A DNA stretch of 64,000 nucleotides from Antedon bifida (taxonomy: Eukaryota; Echinodermata; Crinoidea; Comatulida; Antedonidae). The position numbers and the translations under genes were made by a program. Under the pieces are notes generated by a model. That model was not told the DNA's origin. It did no database searches and was given only the letters and a program-made list of their open reading frames with translations. Below are positions 32,171-42,705 of this stretch, in pieces; position 1 is the first letter of the stretch, and each line of letters starts with the position of its first letter. The DNA is taken from NCBI GenBank assembly GCA_963402885.1, contig OY727101.1, positions 13,588,917 through 13,652,916 of the forward strand. The letters are read 5' to 3'.

Positions 32171-34267
32171 GGTTGTACAGATGTAATCTGTTGCTTGATT
32201 TTTGTTCTGTTCGTTGCTGGGCTTGGAGTGATCGGCGCCATCGGTTTCAAGAGAGGTAACGTACAGACACTCATCTACCAAACAGACTATCTTAACCAGG
32301 TATGTGGTATATCAGAAGCAGTTGCTGACAAACCGTATCTTTTCTTCTTCGATTATTTGAAGTGTTTGGAGGAGGCCAAACCCCCAACGTTTGACTGTCC
32401 GAGTTCAGGACAAGTTTGCGTCGAAAAATGCCCAACGGAAAACTATGCTATAAACGTTAAGTATTATGATAAGCTGAATGATGTGACGCCTACTGCAGTT
32501 GAATGGGAGGATTTTATTTGTGAATATGACATCGACGCAGAAGATGAAGTGATAAACAGAGGTTCTACCATTCAAGACCTATTAAATACAAAGAAATGTG
32601 CAAACTATTATACAAAAAGTGAACCACGGTTTAATCGCTGTTTTCCGAGTTTCATAACATCTGAAGAGTGGGCAGGAAATGAAACAACACCAAATAACCA
32701 AACTATTACAGATGGTGCTCGTAAGAATGCTTTACAAATATTTAACTTTTATCAAAGATATGAACGTTTTAACAGCACAGTCGACGATTTAAAAAAAACA
32801 CTGCCTTATATGATTATTGGAGTAACAATATCTATGTTTGCTTCTTTGATTTACATCATACTAATTCGCTGGCTTGCTGCCATTATGGTTTGGAGCAGCA
32901 TCATACTTGTCTATGCACTCTTGGTCTTTGCAACTTACTTTTGTTGGAAAGAACTAAACTGCATACAAAATAATGAAAAAGGTTGCATTTCGAGTTCATT
33001 TGCAATTAATGGCAATGAGATTACGAGTTATGCTAAAATGGAGCAAACTTGGTATATAACGGCCATTGGCTTGAGTGTAATTACAGGAACTATGACGTTG
33101 GCGGTAATATTTCTAATCAATCGCATTCCAATTGCAATTCTCGGAATCAACGAGGCGATTAGAGCAGTTTCATCAATGCCCTATTCCCTTCTGTGGCCAA
33201 TTATCCCGTTTGTAATGCAACTCGCCTTCCTGACATACTGGTGTTTTAGCGTTGTCTTTATAGCGTCTATTGCAAATTCACCTTACCAGATAAACGCAAC
33301 AGATGACAACTATACAGCGGGAGAAAGATGTGATCCAACTAAAGTTTACGAAACAACTGAATGTGTCCTGGTTGCTGAAGACCTCGTTCCAAATTATGTT
33401 TACTGGTTCCTTGCATACAGTCTAGTAGGGCTATTTTGGATCCTGAATGTCATAAGTGCTCTTGGAAAAACAACATTGGCGGGAGCATTCGCAGGTTATT
33501 ATTGGGAGTTTACTAAACCAGATGACATCAAATCGCTCCCATTACTTCGATCTTTCTGGAGATGCATTCGTTATCATATTGGATCACTCGCTTTTGGTTC
33601 GCTTGTCATAGCAATCCTCCAGCTAATTCGTAGATGCATAGAATATGTAGCACAATCTGCAAACATTTCAAGAAACAATGCCTTCAAAAAGTTTATTTGT
33701 ACGTGTCATTTTGAGATTTTGAATCACAACGCGTACATCCACATTTCTGTACATGGTGAAAGCTTCTGTACATCGGCAAGAAACGCCTTTAATCTTCTCA
33801 TAAGAAACATCAGCACAGACGTCATCCTTGGAGGAATTCACTGGTTAATATTTCTTTTCGGTAAAATGTTAATAACTCTTGGCACGGTCTACGGAGCAAC
33901 GGTATATTTCGGCAAGTACTGGGACAAATCTTCTGTATTTATTACTGAATTGAACTATTTTTTGGCGCCAATCTTGTTCATGGCAATGGCTGCGTACGTG
34001 GTTGCAGACAGCTTCTTCGGGGTTTACGAAATGGCAATTGACACGTTGTTCCTTTGTTACCTGGAAGATCTAGATGCTAGCGGTGATGAGAGAAGAGCAC
34101 AAAGACCGAATTCCGACCACATGTCGGACATTCTCGAATCAAAGGTAAAATGCTGCTCGAATAAAATTTCGCCCAATACGACGGAATCGAATCAACCTAA
34201 CAATACAACAGCATTGAACACCATTTCTAATATAGACGAGACTGATACTAGGATCGATGGTAGCTAA
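32096..34267 (+). CDS. choline transporter-like protein, SLC44/CTL family, copy 2
   Basis: An intronless 723-residue SLC44 protein, very close to copy 1 across the outer loop and mid-helices (for example PYQINATDDNYTAGE is identical). It differs at the ends: the N-terminus lacks the YDPNF-NGPISN segment, the stretch after the helix near residue 520 is shorter, and the C-terminus has a unique Asn/Thr-rich tail after CCSNKISPN. The near-identical central blocks beside diverged ends suggest recent duplication or gene conversion with copy 1. The start ATG at 32096 follows AGATATGG and gives the conserved NRGCTDVICC in frame. A poly(A) signal AATAAA is at 34542. Confidence 0.93.
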   Translation: MEKSDISEVESEKEAKYDEAYDSNRGCTDVICCLIFVLFVAGLGVIGAIGFKRGNVQTLIYQTDYLNQVCGISEAVADKPYLFFFDYLKCLEEAKPPTFDCPSSGQVCVEKCPTENYAINVKYYDKLNDVTPTAVEWEDFICEYDIDAEDEVINRGSTIQDLLNTKKCANYYTKSEPRFNRCFPSFITSEEWAGNETTPNNQTITDGARKNALQIFNFYQRYERFNSTVDDLKKTLPYMIIGVTISMFASLIYIILIRWLAAIMVWSSIILVYALLVFATYFCWKELNCIQNNEKGCISSSFAINGNEITSYAKMEQTWYITAIGLSVITGTMTLAVIFLINRIPIAILGINEAIRAVSSMPYSLLWPIIPFVMQLAFLTYWCFSVVFIASIANSPYQINATDDNYTAGERCDPTKVYETTECVLVAEDLVPNYVYWFLAYSLVGLFWILNVISALGKTTLAGAFAGYYWEFTKPDDIKSLPLLRSFWRCIRYHIGSLAFGSLVIAILQLIRRCIEYVAQSANISRNNAFKKFICTCHFEILNHNAYIHISVHGESFCTSARNAFNLLIRNISTDVILGGIHWLIFLFGKMLITLGTVYGATVYFGKYWDKSSVFITELNYFLAPILFMAMAAYVVADSFFGVYEMAIDTLFLCYLEDLDASGDERRAQRPNSDHMSDILESKVKCCSNKISPNTTESNQPNNTTALNTISNIDETDTRIDGS

Positions 34268-35239
34268 ATATAGGCCATCCAAGACACCCTCAGACGATGA
34301 GGCTTACATTTTGTAAAAGGTTTAGAAACAAAAACACAAGATCGACATGAGGCTGTAAAATAATGACGCTTAAAAGTTTATTTAGTCTTTAAAACAAAAA
34401 TCTAAATATATTGTTTATATTAAATTTGTTTTAGGTAAGATCGTCGGATTGCTGACTCTTGTTAGTTATATTAATCTTATTTACTTTAGCAGTCCCTGGA
34501 TAATTAATTTCTGTATATTTTACATTATGGTTTGTTAGTCAAATAAATAAATGAAAATGAAATAAAATGGTGACAATAAGCAATCATTTTTCTGTGTAAA
34601 TACTAAACAGTTATTATGAAAGATATTTAGGGCTATAATTGACATAACATTTTGCAATTACTTTATATGATCATTGTTTAAAATGCTTTGTGTAGTTAGG
34701 TGTTTCTTTATTTGACTGTTGTTTGTTTTCTTGTGTGTGTGTGTTTTTTTTATCTTACATGTGAAGAGAAACATTGTTTTTTCTTAAATGTGCAGGATAT
34801 CTAATAATGTTGAAGTCTTAAATCATGTATTGTTATTATTTTCCATTTTTTAACTTAATAAATTTTCTTGACATGAAACAAAATGTTCCACGTACTTTTC
34901 TATACTTGGTTCACGGTAATTTACGCGAAGATAACGAGTTAGGCCTATGTATATTGAAAGTAAAACAGTAAATGGCAAAATTGGAAAATGAGAAGGGCTG
35001 TCAAACCGACGATTTCACAACGTTCGTTCTGTCCCAGAAAATCTCTCCGAACTGACATGTGGATGTAAGTAGCCTTAATAAAAGAATGAAAACATAATTA
35101 AGACGGCATGGCCGGTAGTATTCTCATGTACCTGTACGATTGCTTACCATTGTAAAATGAAATGATAATTGTAATGAAGAATTACACGTAAGTGAACTTG
35201 TCATTAATATAACAATACAAACATCTCATGCAATTAACA
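34268..35239. other. spacer 3' of SLC44 copy 2
   Basis: 3'UTR and AT-rich spacer. AATAAA signals lie at 34542 and nearby. No gene or recognisable repeat is seen. Confidence 0.7.
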
Positions 35240-36715
35240 GTATTTTTCCATCCTTAAGTATGTGTTCTGTTCAATATAATACACACGTAAAATAAAATTA
35301 TATTATATTATTATTATATCTGTAGTTTAAATCATAAATCGACAATTCTTTACGAAAAAGCAATTAGCAAAAAATAACCTTTCCGAGAGTTTCGCTATTT
35401 TTTGTTTCTTTCGCCAAGAATTTTCAGTTTATAAATACTGAACCTAAAACCAGATGAAGGTTTTTAATCCTATATCTGTAAATCGTAATAATATATAATA
35501 TCGTATAATATTATCTAATACTAGGTAATATTTAAGATAAATCAATAACCAAGTTATGGTATTTTAATGTTTAAAACCCGTATAAGAACCTCTTAAAAGA
35601 TAACAAAATGAAACACCAAATATAATTTACATCACTAGTTAAATATGGTTGTCAATACTGTATGCCCTACTTGCATACTGTACTAACAATAGCATTACAA
35701 ACTATCAATCTGAACTTAAATTTATGTGTGACTTTTCTATTTGAAAATGAAATTTCGTCTATAATGAGTAGTGATTCAACTGTATGTAAATAAACTGTGT
35801 TAGGCCTAATTGTGTGTTTTACTGTATTTTTAACAGGCCTAAAAATTGAAGGCTTCTTTATCAATAATGCATAATAATTACAAAATATCACATGACTTGT
35901 TGATATTAATGAATGAAATAATATTAAATCATTTTAAATATTTTAATTGTAACGTATTTCATTGTCATTATTATCGTCTGCTGAGTATTAAATAGTAAGA
36001 TACTAGAAAGTAGCGGTACGCGAATGTATATGCGAATCATGGTATAAAGTTTGTTGGAAATTACCATAGGCCTACGGATGTCGAGGCAGAGACCGTAAAA
36101 ACATTTTGCCAAATCTAGTCAGATCCGGTTCCGAACTTATGCCTTCTTATATCCCAGCCCGATTCCTCAACATTAACAAAATGCCGTCAATTCGGATAGC
36201 TTCACGATTTTGCGCTTTTTAGGCTACTACATTCTAAACGTGAATATAAATGTTTTTAAGATTCATCGCTGTTCGCGTGTCACTGTGGGTATCATTCAGT
36301 CCATTGGTCTTTAAGTGCAGATTGTGTTATCTAGTTGCGCACTCCAGTTCGAGTCGTTTGCTCATTTGATCTGCGCTTGCGTATATAAACCCAATATTCA
36401 CTAACAAAGTTTGGAGTGTGTCGATAATGTGCAGTAGTATCGATTGTCACACACGTAGGCCAACTGATAATGATACTTAGAGACTAACAATAATACCAAT
36501 TAATCATATTGAACTGATAAATAGTTAATATTCTACTATTTAACTATGTACAAATCCGAAGGTCTATAAAAAACTTACGTTATATTATATTATTGTTATA
36601 TTTACATTAGAATGTCAGTACATCAATTCTTCCTTGTTGTAACAAAACACAGTAGATATGGAAAAAAAATGATATTTCAGAAGTTGAATCAGAAAAAGAG
36701 GCATACGATTCAAAC
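35240..36715 (+). repeat. 1.5-kb direct repeat, upstream of the deleted SLC44 copy (unit 2)
   Basis: The second copy of 30682-32170, with small indels. It ends exactly at GATTCAAAC, after which homology to copy 2 stops. Confidence 0.9.
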
Positions 36716-37002
36716 GTGATTGTTAATCCAAGTAAAATTAATTCATGTTTTAGTATACTTAGGAAATGAAAAAACAAATTTGACTGTCTTATCTTATCAG
36801 CTTCTTCGGGGTTTACGAAATGGCAATTGACACGTTGTTCCTTTGTTACCTGGAAGATCTAGAAGCTAGCGGTGATGAGAGAACAGCAAAAAGACCGAAT
36901 TCCGACCACATGTCGGACATTCTCGAATCAAAGGTAAAATGCTGCTCGAATCGAATTTCGCCCTATATAGAAGAAATCGATATAACAATACAAGAACATT
37001 GA
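36658..37002 (+). pseudogene. internally deleted SLC44 copy (pseudogene, or source of a short spliced product)
   Basis: The start region of copy 2 (ATG at 36658) is followed by an A-run change (AAAAAAGTGAT to AAAAAAAATGAT) that puts TGA four codons in. A 15-nt in-frame loss follows. Homology stops at AAC (36715). Then 85 bp of unrelated AT-rich sequence follows, and homology resumes at CTTCTTCGGGG (36801). About 1.85 kb of the transporter body is missing. The C-terminal part (36802-37002) stays open and ends like copy 3 (CCSNRISPY...). The filler starts GT and ends TTATCAG. If it were spliced, a second ATG at 36669 would read in frame into the conserved C-terminus and give an 82-residue product. 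Confidence 0.8.
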
Positions 37003-38257
37003 ACACTACTTCTAATCACAATGTATATAACGACCACTGTTACATCTACAGACAAAATTAACTACATTCAAGAGTAGAAACAAAGAAATGAAACGAAAAG
37101 AAATTGAATAAATATAAAAGTGAATAAATATAATATTATATGCAATTTTGTGGCAGTTAGTAAATTTACAATACCGTAGTGTGTCCATAAACTGTGTTTT
37201 ATTACTGTTTATTTTGAATAGACCTAAAGCTATATACACTATCAAACTATTTTGACAAAAAAGTGTGATTTGCCCCAAATAGGGTAGTGAAATGACGTAA
37301 TTATGTCCATATATAGGCACATCACATGTTTTGTCACTTAAAGTTTGATAGTGTAGATAGAGTTTTACTTCACGATTTTTCGCATTATAATTAGGCATCA
37401 GTTTGACTTGCTTTTTGTTCGCTGGTTATAACAATCGTCCAACCATAATATGTAGCACGAAATCTATATAATATGTACATATATATAAAGTAAATTTACG
37501 TACCGGTAACGTATAAGAAGTTATTGGTTATGATTTCGGTACTGATTTTAACTACCTAATGAAGCCATTTTGAGGTACGGACTATCTATGATTGTCAATG
37601 CTGAAAACATACACCCGCACACAATACTGTATAATACAAGGATGCCTCGTAGTTTTCTATCTCAATATACAATATTTTTATTCAATTACTGAACTGTTGT
37701 AAACGGCTTGAGTACAACAATAATGTTGACCGACAAGAATACTATTTAATAGCTAGAATATACGTTTATTGTATTTCTTGACGACGGTGAATAAACCATT
37801 CTTCCCACAGTAGCTTAAATTCTCTCATGATGCCGTATTAAATTAGTGCATTGTATGTATGGGGCCTAACACGGCATTACGAATAAAAACAAGTTCGTTA
37901 ATTCAACAAAAGAAAACAAGTAGATTTATGGAACTGTGTGTTATAAGTAGCAGTAAACGCATTGTCAGCTCGGTATGCGATTCGGACTAAACACGAGGAC
38001 GAAGTTTAAATACATAATGGTTAAACACTTCAGGACATAGAAGTCTCAACTCATGCTGTGACGTTTCAGAAAGGGTTTGCCAAAATAACGTAACTGGGAA
38101 AAGAACTAATTAATCACTTATATAAAGATAATGTTGTAACCTATAATCCAAAGTCTATACATGCCGAGTTACTAGATCATGGAGATACATTTATAATGTC
38201 TGTGTTATATAACCGCAACATTAGAGACATAATATATATTGTACAAAACACCACAAT
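37003..38257. other. spacer upstream of SLC44 copy 3
   Basis: Contains a family B MITE at 37227-37365. The minus-strand ORF 37012-37398 runs across that MITE and is not a gene. The rest is AT-rich with no recognised feature. Confidence 0.7.
37227..37365. mobile_element. MITE-like element, family B
   Basis: TIRs AAGCTATATACACTATCAAACT and AGTTTGATAGTGTAGATAGAGTTT, with TA immediately outside each end. Internal TATATAGGCACATCACA matches the other copies. Confidence 0.75.
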
Positions 38258-40432
38258 ATGAGTGAACGACGAAACAGTGATAGTTCAAATGATGATTATG
38301 GTGAGCCAATAGCCTACGATCCGAACTTTACTGGTCCAATTTCTAATAGAAAGTGTACAGATATAAAATGTTGCTTGACATTTGGTCTGTTCGTTGCTGG
38401 GCTTGGAGTGATCGGCGCCATCGGTTTCAAGAAAGGTAACGCAGAGATATTAATTTACCCAATAGACTATCTTAACCAGGTGTGTGGTATATCAGAAGCA
38501 GTTGCTGACAAACCGTATCTATTTTTCTTTGATTATTTGGAGTGTTTGGAGGAGGCCCAACCTTCGACATTCGAATGTCCAGGGTCTGGTCAAGTTTGCG
38601 TAAAAAATTGTCCAACAGAAAACTATGCCATCAAAGTTAAGTATTCTAATAAACTAGATGAACAGAATGTTACTGATATTGACTGGAACGATTTTATTTG
38701 TGAATATGACATAGACGCAGAAGATGAAGTGAAAAGGGGAGATGCCACCATACAATATCTTTTAGACACGAAGAAATGTGCAAACTATTACACAGAAAGT
38801 GAACCACTAGTTGATCGTTGTTTTCCAAATTTCTTGACATCTAAAGAGTGGGCAGGAAATGATACAACACCAAATAACCGAAAAATTACAGATGATGCTC
38901 TTGATAATGCTTTTAAGATATTAGACTTTTATCAAAGACATGGACGTTTTAACAGCACAGTCGAATATTTAAAGCAAATAATGCCTTATATGATTGTTTG
39001 TATGATTGTAACAATGCCTATTGTCTTTGTCTTTTCTCTGATTTACGTTATATTATTTCACTATTGCGTCGCCTTTTTAGTCTGGAGTAGAATGGTGATG
39101 GTGTATATATTGCTGGTCTTTTTAACTTACTCTTGTTGGAAAGAACGAAACTGCATTAAATATAAAGAAAACGATTGCATTTCGCATTCGATTGAAATTG
39201 ATGGTTATGACGAGCTTACGAATTACGTTAAAATGGAGAAAATCTGGTACATAACTGCCATTATCATGAGTGTATTTATAGGAATCGTGACTTTGTTGGT
39301 GACTTTTCTAATGAAACGCATTACGATTCAAATTTTGTTGATAAAAGAGGCGAGCAAAGCTGTTTCATCAATGCTCCGTTCTTTCATATTCCCTATTATA
39401 CTGGTAGTCGTCCAACTTGCCTTTCTGACTTACTGGTGTGTTAGCGTTGTCTTAATATCATCCATTTCAAACTCCCCTTACCAGATAACAAATGCAAGAT
39501 ACAACAGTCATTATTCAGATGGAGAAAGTTGTGATCCAACAGAAGTTTACGAAACAGCTGATTGCGTCCTGGTCTCTGTGAACCTTGCTCCAACTTATGT
39601 TTACTACTTTCTAGCGTACAGCCTAGTAATGCTATTTTGGATTGTGAATTTCATAAGTGCTCTAGAAGAAATGACATTGGCAGGAGCATTCGCATGTCAT
39701 TATTGGGAGTTTAAAACTGAACCAAATGGTAAATCTTTTCCAATAGTTCTATCTTTTTGGAGATGCATTCGTTATCATATTGGATCGCTCGCTTTTGGTT
39801 CTTTTGGTTCGCTTGTTATAACAATCATCCAATTAATTCGTAGATGCGTAGAATTTGCTGGCGGTGCAGAAACTGTCAAGTTTATTTGCAAGTTCTGTGA
39901 ATGCTGTTTCTGTTGTAAGGGCATGCTTGATCGCAACGCTTATGTCGAAATTGCTTTGCACGGACAGAATTTACCTGTATCAGGAAGAAACGCCTTCAAT
40001 CTTCTCATGAGAAACATTGAACAAAACATCATCCTTGGTGGAATTACCGGCTTCATGTTATTCGTCGATAAATTGGTGATAACTCTAGGCACGATGTGCG
40101 TAGCTTTGTTATATTTTAGCAACCACGTGGAATCTTCTACTGACGAGATTTTATTTTTTTTAGAATTGGATTATTTGGCACCAATTTTGTTGATGACATT
40201 AGTTGCATACATGGTTGCCGACAGCTTCTTTGCTGTGTATCACATGGCAATTGACACGACCTTACTTTGTTACCTTCTAGACGTCGAACGTAGCGGCGAT
40301 AAAAGAACCGCCGAGAGACCGAATTCCAAACATTTGATGGACATTCTCGATGCGAGGGAAAGGATGAAATGCTGTTCAAATCGAATTGATCCCTATATGT
40401 CGGAATCCCAAAAAACAATACATGAACTTTGA
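38258..40432 (+). CDS. choline transporter-like protein, SLC44/CTL family, copy 3
   Basis: An intronless 724-residue SLC44 protein, the most diverged of the array. It keeps the N-terminal YDPNF-GPISNRKCTDIKCC motif, the Cys-rich outer loop (CPGSGQVCVKNC), and the C-terminal DSFFAVYHMAIDTTLLC and HLMDIL. A 9-bp tandem duplication gives FGSFGS near residue 510 (about 39792-39812). Many differences fall in the first membrane helix pair after the outer loop (about 245-300). The intact frame despite divergence argues for selection, hence a working gene. Poly(A) signal candidates are at 40662-40675. Confidence 0.92.
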   Translation: MSERRNSDSSNDDYGEPIAYDPNFTGPISNRKCTDIKCCLTFGLFVAGLGVIGAIGFKKGNAEILIYPIDYLNQVCGISEAVADKPYLFFFDYLECLEEAQPSTFECPGSGQVCVKNCPTENYAIKVKYSNKLDEQNVTDIDWNDFICEYDIDAEDEVKRGDATIQYLLDTKKCANYYTESEPLVDRCFPNFLTSKEWAGNDTTPNNRKITDDALDNAFKILDFYQRHGRFNSTVEYLKQIMPYMIVCMIVTMPIVFVFSLIYVILFHYCVAFLVWSRMVMVYILLVFLTYSCWKERNCIKYKENDCISHSIEIDGYDELTNYVKMEKIWYITAIIMSVFIGIVTLLVTFLMKRITIQILLIKEASKAVSSMLRSFIFPIILVVVQLAFLTYWCVSVVLISSISNSPYQITNARYNSHYSDGESCDPTEVYETADCVLVSVNLAPTYVYYFLAYSLVMLFWIVNFISALEEMTLAGAFACHYWEFKTEPNGKSFPIVLSFWRCIRYHIGSLAFGSFGSLVITIIQLIRRCVEFAGGAETVKFICKFCECCFCCKGMLDRNAYVEIALHGQNLPVSGRNAFNLLMRNIEQNIILGGITGFMLFVDKLVITLGTMCVALLYFSNHVESSTDEILFFLELDYLAPILLMTLVAYMVADSFFAVYHMAIDTTLLCYLLDVERSGDKRTAERPNSKHLMDILDARERMKCCSNRIDPYMSESQKTIHEL

Positions 40433-41179
40433 ATAGTTATTTTAATAAGTAACTCAGAATAGACATTCATTGCGCTCAATTATAGGGCACACAACACATC
40501 TTCCCGTTACATAGGTCTACATCAGAAAACTAACTGAATTTGGAAGACAAAATAAAATGAAAATGTGATAGACAGACAAAAAGTAATCACTGATTTTTTT
40601 TTAATGAAGACTGCCATATTGTGCCTGTTAGTGGCGATGACTCGCTATTGGTTTGGAGTTAAATAAAATAAATAAAAATTAAAATATAAAATGGATGATA
40701 ATATCATGAACTTTGTATAGAATGTTAACATTTATTTTATTATGAAAGATATTCTATAAGTGTCATACATTTAAAATGTCTATTAAAACATTCTTTAGGA
40801 AATAACTAATGAACAGTTCCAATGGTTTTACATAATTATGAATAGTTATTGTTTAAAGTGGGATTGTTTTAAAGATCAGCCGGACCAAACATCCAATCCG
40901 CTCATAAGAGACCATGAGAACTGGTATGCTCTATATAGGCCTAAAGATAAAAACAATACGACATGATGGCAGGAAATTACGCCTTCTCATAATAACATCT
41001 GATTATTTACCATTCATTCATTCATTTGATCAAAATCACATACGCAAAAAACAAACAACATAAAACAATGTTTAAAATATTTAAAACCGTATAGAACTAT
41101 GTTTAACATATTTCTGAAATATTTAACAAGGCCATATACATGGCTGCAGTTGCGTGCTCAAATTTGAGTTAGTGTTTAC

Positions 41180-41225
41180 CGACCGACCATCCGACCGACT
41201 GTAGAGTCGCGTTGCACGCGACTAA
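41180..41225. repeat. ACCGACCGACC run plus AGTCGCG-TTGCA-CGCGACT hairpin
   Basis: Tetranucleotide CCGA/CCGACCAT repeats are followed by a perfect 7-bp-arm hairpin AGTCGCG/CGCGACT around TTGCA. The compact GC-rich arrangement is unlike its surroundings and looks like a dispersed repeat. Confidence 0.5.
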
Positions 41226-41664
41226 AAACCGTTAAAAACTCATAAAAGATATATAAAAGAACTAAAGTAAATGATTATGATCAGGATAGTTGAAGAATAC
41301 CAATAACTCATGTTTATTTCGTAAATTAAATTTAGATGCCATGCCGTTTCGATGCGAGATTTTTACTAATTTTCGAAATACATTTACACTCTCAGTTCCT
41401 TTTCCATTCTTTCATTGCCGAAGCATAAAATGTACCATCTATACCATTGGAAGAGATTAGTGGAACGAAATTAAAATAACTTTGTCGAGTACCATGTGCA
41501 TGTTGCTTCTCAGCCTTGATAAGATTATTACTAAGATATGATGCTTTTTGTGCACAATTTTCAATTTAATTTTAGTGACCCTATCCTCAACACACATAGC
41601 CCTAAGCTATCTAGTACCTTTTTTCCTACGAAAAATCTCACCATTGCATAATCTCCAGTTTATT

Positions 41665-41855
41665 TACCTCCGTCAAGGAGGAATATGTAGTCGATCGCGT
41701 GTGTCTGATACTTAAGTATGGTACTTCATACTTTGGTTGTATGTATGTCGTATGTTTGTTTGTTAGCACGATAGCGCCTACAATTTTCAAGTTATCAATC
41801 TGAATTTGTTGGTGTAGATAGGTATGCCTATTCAAATTCAAGAAAATTGGTGTAT
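41665..41855. repeat. dispersed repeat, CCTCCGTCAAGGAGG...GTTAGCACGATAGC type (copy 2)
   Basis: The opening hairpin CCTCC-GTCAA-GGAGG is followed by GATCGCGT, then TGTTTGTTTGTTAGCACGATAGCGC. I recognise this layout as a widespread repeat in marine invertebrate genomes. Its second half matches 11612-11735. Confidence 0.6.
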
Positions 41856-42629
41856 TAAAAATTTCAAAATTACAAATCACAAATTATAACCCTTGCCTCT
41901 TGTCCAAAAATGAGTTTTTTTGGACAAATAGTTTTGCTTGCTGTTCTAATGTTAGTCAACTGAAACTATTGAAAGGCTGGTTACATAAGCATTACACCAA
42001 ATTCACATACACATGGCTGTAGTGTAATTAGCCTAATCGCACACAGCATTAAGAAACAAAAAAACTATATATATTTTTTCGGTAAAATCTTATGTAGGAG
42101 AATTTTACTAGTTTATTTTTTAGGCGTTTTAGGTATGCACTCTCGGAAAGTCGTTCTAGTTTTGTAGTGCTTTTGGTGTTACAGTGTACCATGAACACGC
42201 ATAGTCAAAGTGTTTTGAATGAGGGCATACCAAATAATTTTTCTTTCTTTCTCTCGAAGAAAAGTTGCTTGTCTATAGAGAAATTTAAGTTTACCATCAA
42301 TATAATTAATACTATGGTTTAATAATATCTTTCACCTGAGAGAGTTTCATTAAGTGATACTCCTCACCATTGTCAGATTATTGGACAAGTAATTAAATAA
42401 CTAATTTCCATTATATCCAACAACACAAACATCTTACGCATTAGCAGTACATAAGGATAAGATGGTAATGTGTGACAAATAATCATCGGGCCTATCAATT
42501 ATTGATACAAAATTTGACAGATTCGATCAGAGTCCAATCGCCCGACACACACACATCAAACAAAAAACAACTACCGAATACATCACACCCTTTAAATAAC
42601 TTTGAACTGTAAGTACGTACGGGAACAAC

Positions 42630-42705
42630 ATGGCATCTTCTCTGGTCGTACGATTATCTCTTAGTTTAATAATTGCTGGGATCATCTCAGGTAGCGTTTC
42701 ACAAG
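42630..42705 (+). CDS. sphingomyelinase exon 1 (signal peptide)
   Basis: MASSLVVRLSLSLIIAGIIS and onward: a typical signal peptide of 25 residues plus the first base of the next codon. The donor is GTACGA. An earlier GT at 42691 would break the frame with exon 2. Confidence 0.82.

Larger units (their letters stand above)
40433..42629. other. spacer between SLC44 copy 3 and the sphingomyelinase gene
   Basis: Holds the copy-3 3'UTR, a short hairpin-bearing repeat near 41180-41225 and a dispersed repeat at 41665-41855. No gene is seen. Confidence 0.65.

Noticed and set aside
37012-37398. 128-codon minus-strand ORF
   Set aside because: It runs through the family B MITE at 37227-37365 and resembles no protein family.
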